Below, piece after piece: positions 21,001-27,988 of a stretch of 34,003 bases of DNA. The stretch lies in NCBI GenBank assembly GCA_001247695.2, contig LGRX02015368.1:1-34003 (forward strand), given 5' to 3'. Within the stretch, counting starts at the first letter, position 1. Each line of letters starts with the position of its first letter. Both the position numbers and the translations under genes were made by a program. The stretch comes from Cymbomonas tetramitiformis (taxonomy: Eukaryota > Chlorophyta > Pyramimonadophyceae > Pyramimonadales > Pyramimonadaceae). The notes under the pieces were generated by a model. That model saw only the letters and a program-made list of their open reading frames with translations, searched no databases and had not been told where the DNA came from.

Positions 21001-21364
21001 TTGCGAGTTCTTCCGGCAGCACGGTAGGCACGAGAAAGTAGCGCAAGGAGGGCGCGCGATGAGAGCCGGAGGTGTGTTCGCGAAGGGCATGGGAGCGCGA
21101 GAGAATTTGTATGGGATTCCGTCAGCACTGTTAAAACAGCTTTTCCACAACCTGACCCTACATGAAGAGGTGCATGCGTTCCTGTCTGAACTGCTTGTCA
21201 GGGAAGATCTAAGCGAGATGAGCGGTTTAGTCCAGTCAGCTGTTGTTGAGAGTGACCTGTCCGAGTTTGAACCGGAACCGATAGCGTTAGCGGGAGTACG
21301 AGCCGAAGTGACGATCATACCCGAGGGCGGATGGGAATCTGACGCGAGTGGTCTTAGCGATTGA
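14822..21364 (+). CDS. pol: protease end, RT, RNase H, Dam-like, integrase, chromodomain, C5-methyltransferase
   Basis: The 2180-codon frame becomes meaningful at about 14948 (VRVADGT, completing the protease). Then come: an acidic/Pro-rich spacer; RT (about 440-690, FVDD with Asp 634-635); RNase H (Asp 793 in QTDASG, GERELCA, GDHKPL); a Dam-like domain (1105-1255, VDACCD, NPPY 1161-1164); an integrase HHCC finger (from His 1362, CKSCVVC); an integrase core with Asp 1432, Asp 1494 and Glu 1530 (D-61-D-35-E); a chromodomain (about 1760-1820, YLVKWTG, ENEWKTREDL); and a C5-methyltransferase domain with LFCGTGS (about 1904), VAVDIQ, SPPC with catalytic Cys 1963 and IENP (Glu 2002). Every catalytic motif checked is intact. 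The protease frame break upstream may make it inactive unless frameshifting occurs. Confidence 0.92.
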   Translation: MGLDCGRQSQGVSGFGSIHQYHRKEYTAEALRRQAGAPRASHAVRVADGTTYDANSCIRPKLLAETSKGSYGQQVELRVMPLDLKVDVILGGPWLANLSPVTLDYKNWGSVRFTKGREEVVITGCSPGSPDPSRSKDTAMALVQGVLLSQRRARRDLRTLRNREEQAFVVYLGPDGTFGALACNKGGGDSDEDSPNDVVAGLASEPSSGSEDGEVSVRPSAAVPDGAEESEGPGGLVSDSSESGYSDVEGACHLQRVGAVVEDIRPQGFASTVDEAGDHPDPLSFFASKQEANGAFALLPPAVRRQAIEDHAAGKPPTWHAQAAAALQQGRGLVAERRPRARRKRVRWRDQVAAVGQPGAESGPSTEQPPGPKVPTVPSPQSQKSRASAPVPPPAPQTTDPPVPAAPPGTTSPPAPQTAQASPEPPEDEIDETVSPEIWQQLRDLEKEFADVICTELPESVQSREFKSGVRLRPDWNGNALHRRGYKLSQEELRQLRQQLDELLAKGYIRPSASPWGCPVLMVPKPSNPKELRLVIDYRQINEITVKDKYPLPDVQSLLDDLQGATVFSTMDALWGFWQVPMKAEDVEKTAMTTHFGAYEWLVMPMGLSNSPSTWQRMMQQYLGHLPFCRVFVDDIMIFSAEVPGKSAHEVHLDHLRQVLEACRKNSVYLKKSKVKLCKRSVRFLGHVVDRDGCRPQQDKVASVRDWPDLETVTHVRQFLGMCGFYRRYIQNFADIAYPLTRLTKSGVDWTWGENEKAAFKQLKTALISSPALALPDQKGAADGSRPFFVQTDASGVALGGVLMQDQGRGLQPLAFESRQFSSAEQNYHAGERELCAIHHCTTVTWRHYLIFTSFKLMGDHKPLQWLFAPARELSRRQARWYEDLVEVGVHQMEHVPGRCLVVPDAQSRRPDYQEMSAREGLKEKGIVDRATDGPRDSAPAGKGSEEDEDPTSVLGAVDCTTDGSDGPEYSEPKGKRCEGDEDPTSVLGATFEYSDSEDESFPPTSPAPVIGELTHLNGLTWVESPALWLDAAATLAVGEKSLRDAESLAVMTRADRAREQATAEVQSHPKFPHPEAQSHPKAAGKVPEPVKPPESSSHYDQVVDRQDWKLIRERFEEIAAQYGVFDVDACCDSMGVNRQVDTYWTDCLKEKWRGKHVWCNPPYTKDSDLIERILRHFLAEWRADPENTSAMFLLPDYDAPWRRLIHPKYGLHPVKVFDTKDEKGRPNHLFESPDGGRPPLRWPVLLVWAPAASRAKPRAPPARKDSEAEPDEPLVTTGVAARARAASGPLKADEFVRALQAEYERSQYLSSLKEELVAAPHQRTDTFRMVDDMIWRVAEGRYQLVLAQDSPLRELVMREAHESPAAGHTGRDKTLDRVSRRFWWPRMSKDVTDWCKSCVVCQQTRPRNGYPDGQLNPLQVPVRLWQVVSIDFVTGLPRTERGYDAFATFTDKLSKMVHVVPMLYADSSAAQIARMYFDQVWRLHGAPMKIVCDRDSRFRDEMHLELHRLMGVQVASTTPYHPQGDGQAEHTNHTVERMLRAYVDANQHDWDLWCTPVEYAINDSRSAVTGFTPFELTYGHAPASQLDFFVEAALASRRGRAKGGRGAAVKKGTAHETARQFVRQLQLAREKLLLAQQQQIAQYDARHRSRSYAVGDEVWVDATHLTQPGDRGLHKKLLKKRLGPLRVLEVFHSDRQMALPASDRGAPSAYRLQTPKQWKVHDVFTVDRLSPVESGSRFVERAKEIPPPPLDVSGRKETHVERVERSRTRQRQGRRWTEYLVKWTGMPRSENEWKTREDLEWDGAGRPGVPNRALLEFERIEAKRVEREKLRVRKRRDESAGAVWTTLSEELKVDGAMPWVPEERFDEEVGTFARVSAQSTLPPVNGAAALEKEPVGQSRILVLFCGTGSVERQFTKQFPNSEVVAVDIQPKWGPTHCEDIMRWDYRQFRPGHFDVVWASPPCTEYSQAKTVGIRDLRAADRRVRRTLEIIRYLRPEAYFIENPRGREPHGLHTRRCMSNLPAPHLVTYCKYGTAYRKPTHIWTNVPLRTPLRVCDSDTPCEFFRQHGRHEKVAQGGRAMRAGGVFAKGMGARENLYGIPSALLKQLFHNLTLHEEVHAFLSELLVREDLSEMSGLVQSAVVESDLSEFEPEPIALAGVRAEVTIIPEGGWESDASGLSD

Positions 21365-21391
21365 GAGCGTTGGAGAGTTTCGAGAAGAGCG

Positions 21392-21752
21392 GTGGCTCCA
21401 GCCTTGGCGAGACCAGGCGGCAGGTGAGAACCTGGGCAATCCATCCAACCGAGCAGTGGCTCTAGCCTTGGCACAGCCAGGCAACAGGTGGAAATCTGTA
21501 TAATCCATTTGATCCCAGCCTCGGTATGACCAGACGGCAGGCGAGAACCTGGATAATCTATCCAACCGAGCCGTGGCTCTAGCCTCGGTATGACCAGGCG
21601 GCAGGTGAGAACCTGGATAATCAATCCAACCGAGCAGTGGCTCTAGCCTCGGTACGACCATGCAACAGGTGCAAATCTGTATAATCCATTTCACGAGAGC
21701 ATTGGCTCTGGGTTTGGCACGACCGGGCAGCAGTTGGAGATCTGGGTAAAAG
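21392..21752 (+). repeat. 64-bp minisatellite in the 3' UTR
   Basis: The anchor gtggctc occurs at 21392, 21456, 21573 and 21637, with ttggctc at about 21702. The spacing is 64 bp, with one 117-bp gap holding two units shortened by 11 bp. Each unit carries a variant of gcaggtgagaacctggataatc and aaccgagca. About six units in total. It lies between the pol stop and the polypurine tract, so it would be in the genomic RNA. Confidence 0.8.
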
Positions 21753-22128
21753 CTCTACGCATTCCGAGGAGGCGGTAAGGGTTTAAAACCTTTCCGCCGG
21801 GCCGGCATCCCGAGAACTGTCAGGTAATTGGCAAACCTATTGCCATCACCTGTAAGTGTACCGTGTTGGAAGGTTTGAAACCTTGAGCGTGGTAATGGAT
21901 GTGAGATCTCGAGCCTTGGGGGAGCCTGGTAGTGCAGATGGCAGACCGGTGAGAGGCCGACCCTTGTGCTTAAGAGGTCGATCTCCTTATTGCGGTGTGT
22001 CTTGGGAAGTGTAATGTCATCCCAGACAACAGGCGGCTGAGACCTGTATAATCATTCAGAGCAACAGTAGAAGATCTGTATAAAAACTTTACTGGTCCGA
22101 CGTGGTCAGCGTGGACGTGACCTTCCCT
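21753..22128 (+). other. rest of the 3' untranslated region
   Basis: No gene is seen. Partial echoes of the minisatellite (gcaacaggtg-, gagacctgtataatcattc-like phrases) continue to about 22090, together with phrases such as gaaggtttgaaaccttg. The stretch runs into the polypurine tract. Confidence 0.5.
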
Positions 22129-22142
22129 AAGGGGGGGGGAGT
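22129..22142 (+). promoter_or_regulatory. polypurine tract of the nested element
   Basis: AAGGGGGGGGGAG ends one base before the TGTGCTAGG start of the 3' LTR, the standard position for plus-strand DNA priming. Confidence 0.85.
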
Positions 22143-22568
22143 TGTGCTAGGAGGCAAGCACAAGAGCAAGAAAAACGGCTAAGTATAAAACGCAGAAGTA
22201 CTCAGTACGGAGTACAGTAGGACCGATCAGAATGATGTTGATGTGAGGTGCCTAGACTGTTGTACGGAGTACTCAGTACAGTTGAGTTATGGAAAGAGTT
22301 CCTGAATGTATAAGAACTCTAAGAGTAACCCGTTTCGGGGAGATGAACTGAACTGAAAAGTAAAACATAAAAGTAAAGAGCCGTAACTGCTGTATATTGT
22401 GTATTGAAAGCATGCACTGATAGCAAAAGCATAACTATTAAGATTTACGAAACCGAAGTCTTGTAGTTGACCAATCGTAAGCATACCTCGTGCGGTCGTT
22501 TAATAAGTGTAGAATAGTATAAGTCCGAAACCGTAAAGAAGAGAAGAAGTCAAGTGTGGACTCCTACA
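22143..22568 (+). repeat. 3' LTR of the nested element
   Basis: It starts TGTGCTAGGAG and ends CTCCTACA, with the TATA-like box at 22184-22190. It matches the 5' LTR throughout, apart from an extra T near the left end. It is followed by AAATAC and then copy B coding sequence. Confidence 0.92.
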
Positions 22569-22572
22569 AAAT

Positions 22573-24987
22573 ACATTGCCCCCTACAGACTTTAAGGAAA
22601 GAAATCCAAGAAGCTCCGCATCAACGCACTCGTGACTTCTGCGTGGTGGGAAATGTGTTGTGGAGGGTGAGCGCTGGACGCTATCAGTTGGTACTGGGAG
22701 AAGAACAGAAGATTCACCACTCCGTGAGGTAGTGCTGCGAGAGGCGCACGCCTCTGTTTCAGTTGGACACGCGGGCAGGGACAAAACTCTGGAACGAGTC
22801 CTGCGACGCTTCTGGTGGAAAGGGGCAGCAGAAGATGTGGGACGCTGGGTTTCATCTTGCACTATCTGTCAAGCGGTGCGACCGAGAAATTCTTACCCGG
22901 ATGGATTGCTGAACCCACACACTATTCCTACGCGACTATGGCAAGTGGTCAGTGTGGACTTTGTTACTGGAATGCCAGTCACGGCGCGGAATCACGATGC
23001 CTTTGCTACTTTCACGTGTAAGCTCAGCAAAATGGTTCACATCATCCCGTTGAACTTCCAGGACAGCTCCGCTGAGGTTATAGCTCGAATCTACTTCGAC
23101 CACATCTGGAAACTACATGGCACCCCTATGAAGATTGTCTCTGACCGCGACCCTCGTTTTCAGGATGCTATGTGGAAGGAATTGATGAGACTTATGGGAA
23201 CCAAAGTGGCCTCCACTACGCCTTATAACCCTCGTTCGGACGGACAAGCTGAACATACCAACCGCGTGGTAGAAGACATGCTGAGGTCCTTCGTAGGCAG
23301 CAATCCAGAGGACTGGGATTTGTGGTGTGCCAACGTGGAGTTCGCCATAAACGATACGCGGAGCGATGTAACCGGCTTTACCCCGTTTGAGTTGGTCTTG
23401 GGGCACTCGCCTATGTCGCAACTGGACTTGTTCCTGCAAGCCGCTGCTGGACAACACTCCAGGCGCAAGGGTGGAGAAGGTACTGCCCACGAGATGGCTA
23501 GTAAATTCGCGGCTCAACTAGAGGACGCCCGCACTAAGCTAGAACTGGCACAGCAACGCCAGCGACATCAGTTTGACCAGCGTCACACCGCCAAATCCTT
23601 TCAGTTGGGAGACTTGGTCTGGGTAGATGCCAAGCATCTCACGGAAAATATCATGAACCGCGAATCCTTCAGGAAGCTGGGACCTCGCTGGCACGGGCCC
23701 TTACCCATCACCGAGAGGTTCTTCAGTGACCAGCAGCGAGAGCTACCCGAAATTGACAGAGGTGCTCCGGTAGCTTATCGGCTCAAGTTACCCCCTAAAT
23801 GGCGTATCCACGATGTTTTTGCGCAGCATCGCCTCAAGGAATACCGCACTGCAGATGAAGCTTTTGCGCTGCGTCAGCAAACACCTACTCCTGCCAAGGT
23901 TCTCGTGGATGGACAATCCCAGACACATGTGTCTAAGATTCTGGCTCGAAGAGTGAAACCTGCGAGAGGAGGTAAGGAAGTAGAAGAATTTCTGGTTCGC
24001 TGGACTGGGTACTCTAATGCTCATGACTCCTGGAAGACTCGCGAGTCGTTGAACTACGGGGGTGAACTCGAACAGCTCACAGAGTTTGAACAACTGAGAC
24101 TATCCCGAGAAGGACAAGCCCGCGAAAAAGCCTTACAGGAGGTCAGAATGCAGCGGAAGCAAAGGCGGGAACGCGCCAGAGCTCTAACCTTCCTGGACAC
24201 CGCTGATGAAGGGGAACCTCCTTCTCTGGACAACTGCCTACCTTGGGAACAATACTGTCGCTCCTCTGACGCCTTTGTGACGCATCTGGCTCTTCTGGAC
24301 TCTGTGGTCTCGACACGCGAGTTGCGACTACTAGTACGTTTCAGTGGTACAGGTAGTGTGGAGAGAAGTTTTCTGTCATGTTATCCGAAGAGTACCGTGG
24401 TCACCGTAGATCATGATCCTCGCTGGCAACCTACCTACGCTGAGAAGGTTCAGGACTGGGACTTCAAGCGTTACGCGCCTGGTTACTTTGACGTCATCTG
24501 GGCTAGCCCACCGTGCACTGAATACAGTCAGGCTAAGACCACAGGGGTGCGACAACTGCGACAGGCTGATGCCTGTGTACGCCGTACGCTCCAAATCTTC
24601 GACTTCCTCAAACCCAAGCATTGGTTTATGGAAAATCCGATGGGCAGGTTTCCCTTTGCGCTGCGATTTCGACCTGTAGTTCGCCGTTTACCTACTCCGT
24701 TGTATTGCTCTTACTGTATGTATGGCACTGGCTACCGCAAGCCTACTTGCATCTGGACACAGTCGCCTCCTCCAGTGGACCTGCGGTACTGTACGATGGA
24801 TACTCCTTGCCTTCACCAACAGACGCTGGGATCACATCCGGAAACTGCTCAACTGGGGCCTCATCCTGGGCAACAAGGAGCGGGAGTCTCCGCTGCTGTA
24901 TACCCTCTGCCCTCTGGATTGCTTCGCCAACTCTTCGAGCACCTGTTCGATCAGAAAAGCATATCACGCATCCATAAGCATGGCTGA
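22573..24987 (+). pseudogene. pol 3' half of copy B: integrase, chromodomain, C5-methyltransferase
   Basis: From 22573 one frame reads RKEIQEAPHQRT and GRYQLVLG, matching the nested element. Near 22706-22710 the coding shifts to the frame open from 22660. In that frame (numbered from 22660): the HHCC finger (REAH...CTICQ); the integrase core with Asp 100, Asp 162 and Glu 198; a chromodomain near 442-465 (EEFLVRWTGYS, DSWKTRESL); and a C5-methyltransferase domain with FSGTGS at 561, SPPC with Cys 619 and MENP. The C-terminal GIPxxLL element is replaced by LPSGLLRQLF. The start is an interruption by the LTR, not a real initiation site. The single frameshift is decay or sequencing error. Confidence 0.88.
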
Positions 24988-25053
24988 TCTGTGTCTGGAT
25001 CTTAGCTGCTGTACAAATGACTCTGAGTTATCATCTCTTTGTACTAACAAGCT

Positions 25054-25067
25054 AAGAGGGGAGGAGT
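25054..25067 (+). promoter_or_regulatory. polypurine tract of copy B and start of its 3' LTR
   Basis: AAGAGGGGAGGAG is followed by TTGTGCCAGGG, parallel to the nested element's purine run followed by TTGTGCTAGG. The 3' LTR of copy B would therefore start at 25068. No second copy of this LTR is in the window, so its end cannot be set. Confidence 0.6.
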
Positions 25068-25068
25068 T

Positions 25069-26112
25069 GTGCCAGGGAACACTAGCCATGCCAAACTATT
25101 CGATTGGCATATTGTATTTACGCGTACTGGAGCAGTGAAATGGCAATGGGCTCGGAAGGGGACTCCCGCGCCATTGACTTCGTACTATGGGGAGCGAAAG
25201 CCTGGACTGGATTATAGCTGGCAGCATATTATCGTCCACCCTTCGGGTGCTCTACGCCGCTGGGAGCGTAACAGGGGCGGCGGCTGGTTTCTGGAAGACG
25301 CCACTCAGTTGAAGGCGCCGGTAGCGCCATTCTCATTACCGATCAGCAGCATTGGGCGCGGGAATCCGACGATTGTGATTGACGATGACGAATATCGTGG
25401 AATTCCCTACACGGGGCGTAAGCCTGTACACTCAGAGCCTACATACAGTGACGATTCGGGTACAGGCGCTGTGTCCTGGAGTAAAGAGAAGTTACCGGAT
25501 TCTGATGACAATGATGACGCGGGTGTCACTAACAGTAAGGAGAAGCTACCAGGTTCGGATGACAACGATGAAGCGGGTGTCACATATGACATGGACACTG
25601 CCAGTCCGAAATGGGAGCCAGCCTCGCCCGAATATGATGACACTGAGGATGACGTCAGCGAGTTCGATGACTTGGTAGCTGACGATGCTGAAGAACAAGC
25701 TGAAGCTCGAAGGTTGAAGAGACTGGGACTGCAATTGATCATGGATGAGAAGGGTGAACTTATCTGGGTGCCAAAGGGCACATCCCCGACCTCACCTGTT
25801 CAGCCAGAGGATCCGCCTATCACCGAGCAGGAGTCTGAGGCCATATCTGAGGATGCCCCAGCCTCTGTGGTGAAGACTGTTCATGCACCACCGAAGAAAC
25901 CTTATGGGTCAGATAATGGATTGACTTCAATGGGTGAGAATAAGGCTGGGGTGTCTGAAGAGACGAAGAGGCAACCTAGGAAATATCCGAGATGTTGGAC
26001 ACATGAGTATATAACTCAATTGAAGTACTCCATAAGAAGTGACAGTGATGAAGAAGAAGGGATTGACGTGGCTCCTCGTAGGAAGAAAGCAAAGATCAGC
26101 AAGGGACAATGA
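25069..26112 (+). CDS. acidic ORF with internal repeats at the copy B LTR boundary
   Basis: 347 codons are open from a GTG; the first in-frame ATG is only near residue 175, so the true 5' end may be spliced or lost. Residues 13-85 contain Trp-rich stretches. A phrase of the type aromatic/Ile-x-G-x-h-x-W-x-x-K-G-T recurs (GAVKWQWARKGT, GELIWVPKGT). Two 19-residue tandem units SKEKLPxSDDNDxAGVT follow at about 138-175. The rest is Asp/Glu/Ser-rich and ends in a basic RRKKAKISKG tail, suggesting nuclear localisation. No family is recognised. It begins one base after the predicted LTR start, so it may be LTR-borne or a readthrough chance ORF; length and composition favour real coding. Confidence 0.45.
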   Translation: MPGNTSHAKLFDWHIVFTRTGAVKWQWARKGTPAPLTSYYGERKPGLDYSWQHIIVHPSGALRRWERNRGGGWFLEDATQLKAPVAPFSLPISSIGRGNPTIVIDDDEYRGIPYTGRKPVHSEPTYSDDSGTGAVSWSKEKLPDSDDNDDAGVTNSKEKLPGSDDNDEAGVTYDMDTASPKWEPASPEYDDTEDDVSEFDDLVADDAEEQAEARRLKRLGLQLIMDEKGELIWVPKGTSPTSPVQPEDPPITEQESEAISEDAPASVVKTVHAPPKKPYGSDNGLTSMGENKAGVSEETKRQPRKYPRCWTHEYITQLKYSIRSDSDEEEGIDVAPRRKKAKISKGQ

Positions 26113-26383
26113 AATCAACTGTCTTGATTAGGATTGTCCAAATGCAGATTCTCTGATTAGGATTTGTATAGGTGGCAGATGATGATATGCCAGCCGACAT
26201 GGGACAGATCGATTAGAGAATATGAACTGCGCGACTTGAAAGTATAAGACTTGAATATTGCCCATTTGGAGGCTGTTCTAACTTGAAGTAACTATTTGGA
26301 GGAGCTGTCGCTCAACCTGTTAATTTACTGGTCAATCTTTCTTGCCATAAAGATATTGCAATTGCTTGAATTGTAGCCTTGTT
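26113..26383. other. AT-richer spacer, no gene seen
   Basis: The stretch has two loose repeats of ttgattaggattgt-type sequence (26124-26140 and 26153-26167) and the phrase atttggagg twice. It may hold the end of copy B's LTR. Nothing else is supported. Confidence 0.4.
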
Positions 26384-26500
26384 CATTCAGTCCCTCCCCA
26401 GTGTCCTGCATTAACACTCCTCCCAGTGCTACACCACTGGCGTCTGTCTGCACCAAGAAGGGGGCAGTGCCATCCGCCGCCTTCTTTATGTCCGGGAATC
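26384..26500 (-). pseudogene. RNase H fragment from a third related retrotransposon
   Basis: The minus strand encodes PDIKKAADG, PFLVQTDASGVALGG and VLMQD, matching the RNase H start of both elements here (QTDASGVALGGVLMQD). About 39 codons remain. Sequence on both sides does not continue the homology. It is a scrap of another copy in minus orientation. Confidence 0.8.
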
Positions 26501-26731
26501 GATTTTTATGTTTCTGAGCGACAGTTCATCCATCCCGGTGCCATTGACCACGGGTTCCCAAAAGTGCATCGGGTCACCGTGCCTGCAGAAGGGCAGCCCC
26601 GGCTGCTGTATAAAGTTCGATACCCTTGGGACGGGGACGAGGAGGAGCTGTGGCAGCATGAGGTGCTAGCTGGTGTCCTACACTTTTCGGTAGAGAAAGA
26701 CTGTGGCTGCCGCATAGTGAAAACCAAGTAG
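26501..26731 (+). CDS. small ORF fragment, possibly Tudor-like
   Basis: The open frame has no ATG; upstream codons are the antisense of the RNase H scrap. From DFYVSERQF it reads YKVRYPWDGDEEELWQHEVL, similar in style to the 'YxVxYxDGDxExL' strand pattern of Tudor/Agenet-type chromatin readers. It ends GCRIVKTK. It could be a last exon or a broken gene. The domain suggestion is pattern-based only. Confidence 0.3.
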   Translation, partial: DFYVSERQFIHPGAIDHGFPKVHRVTVPAEGQPRLLYKVRYPWDGDEEELWQHEVLAGVLHFSVEKDCGCRIVKTK

Positions 26732-26994
26732 TGGACAACTAGGCAAAAACATACCTCACCAACCGTAATTGATGAAGACATACGTTTATAACAGATGTAT
26801 GCGTGCGTATTGTGTGTGCGTATTGTGTAGAAATATACAAATATATAATAATAATAAACAAGAACCATGGGCGCGGGGAGGCCGGTGTGTATGGTGGCAC
26901 GGCGGCTGGTTATAGAAGGATGGAATGTTTAGGAGGAACTGCGTGACGTTATGGCAAATTGACCCTAGGTCACGGGCTTGCACAGGGAGATGCA
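26732..26994. other. spacer with short simple repeats
   Basis: It contains tgcgtattgtgtg repeated at about 26807-26830 and an ATA-rich run at 26830-26860 (aatatataataataataaac), which could serve as promoter for the following RING ORF. No gene seen. Confidence 0.4.
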
Positions 26995-27234
26995 ATGGAG
27001 GAGGAATACACGTGGGAGGACGTCCAGAGAATCTTTTTCCCCAGATCCGAGGAGGCGTTGTGCATAGTGTGTTTAGAGGAAGTGGATCCGGAGGATGAAG
27101 TGGACTGCGGTGGCCTAGGATGCGAATGTAAAGAGAAATACATGCATATTTCGTGTATTTGTTTGCTTGTAGGAACCCATGCCTCCTCGAGGTGGGTCAC
27201 GTGCCCATGCTGTAGGCAGAAGTGGTTCGAGTGA
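26995..27234 (+). CDS. RING-CH (RINGv) zinc-finger protein, 79 aa
   Basis: An ATG at 26995 starts MEEEYTW. The zinc ligands fit the C4HC3 RING-CH pattern: Cys23-x2-Cys26, Cys43-x-Cys45, His51-x2-Cys54, Cys70-x2-Cys73. RING-CH domains are E3 ubiquitin-ligase modules that recruit an E2 enzyme; in cellular MARCH proteins and some viruses they are followed by membrane helices. Here there is no transmembrane segment, and the protein is little more than the finger. It may be a soluble ligase or a decoy. Downstream is an 11-bp direct repeat gtacattatgt (27251 and 27268). The Trp before the last Cys pair supports RING-CH. Confidence 0.65.
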   Translation: MEEEYTWEDVQRIFFPRSEEALCIVCLEEVDPEDEVDCGGLGCECKEKYMHISCICLLVGTHASSRWVTCPCCRQKWFE

Positions 27235-27393
27235 ACCTCTTTTCAACATGTGTGTACATTATGTGAATAGTACATTATGTAAATGCTACTGTATCTCCGC
27301 TTGCCTTTTGTTGTTAACTTACAACTTGTTATTTGTTCTTTAAAAGTGATCATGTGGATGTTTTCGGTGTCCTTCAAAGTGTCAACCTGTGGT

Positions 27394-27948
27394 TGCGATC
27401 GTGGCTGGGGAGGGATGCGCGAGGGTGCGCGTACGGTAGATAGGTGCATAGTGGGCATGCCGGGTCCATAGGATCCAGGGACCAAGGGTGCGGGGAGGCT
27501 GCTCCGCTCCGCGCCGAATCAGGCGCGTGGCGCGTGTGGCGCTCTCCCCGGCGCCGTGCCTTATGCTGCTTCATCTTCGGTTGCGAATCAGCGGCCAAAG
27601 GGTGATCAGCGGCGCTGCGAGTCGTGGGTGGGGAGGGATGGGCGAGGGTGCGCGTACAGTAGGAAGGTGCAGAGTGTGCATGCAAGGACCAGAGGACCCA
27701 GGGGCAAAGCGTGCGGGGAGGCTGCTCCGCTCCGCGCCGAATCAGGCGCGTGGCGCGTGCGGCGCTCTCCCCGGCGCCGTGTTATAGGCTGCTTCATCTG
27801 CGGTTGCGAATCAGCGGCCAAAGGGTGAGCAGCGGCGCTGCGAGTCGTGGGTGGGGAGGGATGGCGGAGGGTGCGCGTACAGTAGACAGGTGCAGAGTGT
27901 GCACGCAAGGACCAGAGGACCCAGGGACAAAGGGTGCGGGGAGGCTGC
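27394..27948. repeat. 223-bp tandem repeat, about 2.5 copies
   Basis: The phrase cggggaggctgc occurs at 27491, 27714 and 27937, exactly 223 bp apart. The units contain gctccgctccgcgccgaatc, a GCGC-rich block and gaatcagcggccaaagggtg. The first unit is incomplete at its left, the last at its right. Long ORFs on both strands here are products of the repeat and not genes. Confidence 0.9.
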
Positions 27949-27988
27949 GCGCGATGGGGGTTGTGATCCCTAGCGTTGAACATGTATT

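Larger units (their letters stand above)
8101..22568 (+). mobile_element. complete Ty3/gypsy chromodomain retrotransposon with two methyltransferase domains, nested in copy B
   Basis: The 14.5-kb element has LTRs at 8101-8525 and 22143-22568, a leader, gag (9334-13428), a second ORF carrying the first half of the protease, a 2180-codon pol ORF, a 3' UTR with a 64-bp minisatellite, and a G9 polypurine tract next to the 3' LTR. The LTRs differ by about one base near the left end, so the insertion is young. Flanks read GATAT before and AAATAC after, giving only an imperfect 4-bp target duplication (ATAT/AAAT). The large size comes from gag, the pre-protease region and the added enzyme domains. 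Confidence 0.92.
4784..25067 (+). mobile_element. Ty3/gypsy retrotransposon copy B, split by a nested element
   Basis: The 5' part (4784-8100) encodes protease, RT, RNase H and a Dam-like domain. The 3' part (22573-24987) encodes the integrase zinc finger and core, chromodomain and a C5-methyltransferase domain. A polypurine tract ends at 25066. The 8101-22568 element lies between them. Joining base 8100 to 22573 keeps one reading frame and places residues that align with the same region of the nested element. The gag and 5' LTR are missing because the copy starts at the head-to-head junction. The right LTR is presumed to begin at 25068; its far end was not found. Confidence 0.8.

Noticed and set aside
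27394..27948. CRISPR-like or coding tandem array
   Set aside because: The units are 223 bp, contiguous and without spacers; frames through them show no conserved protein.
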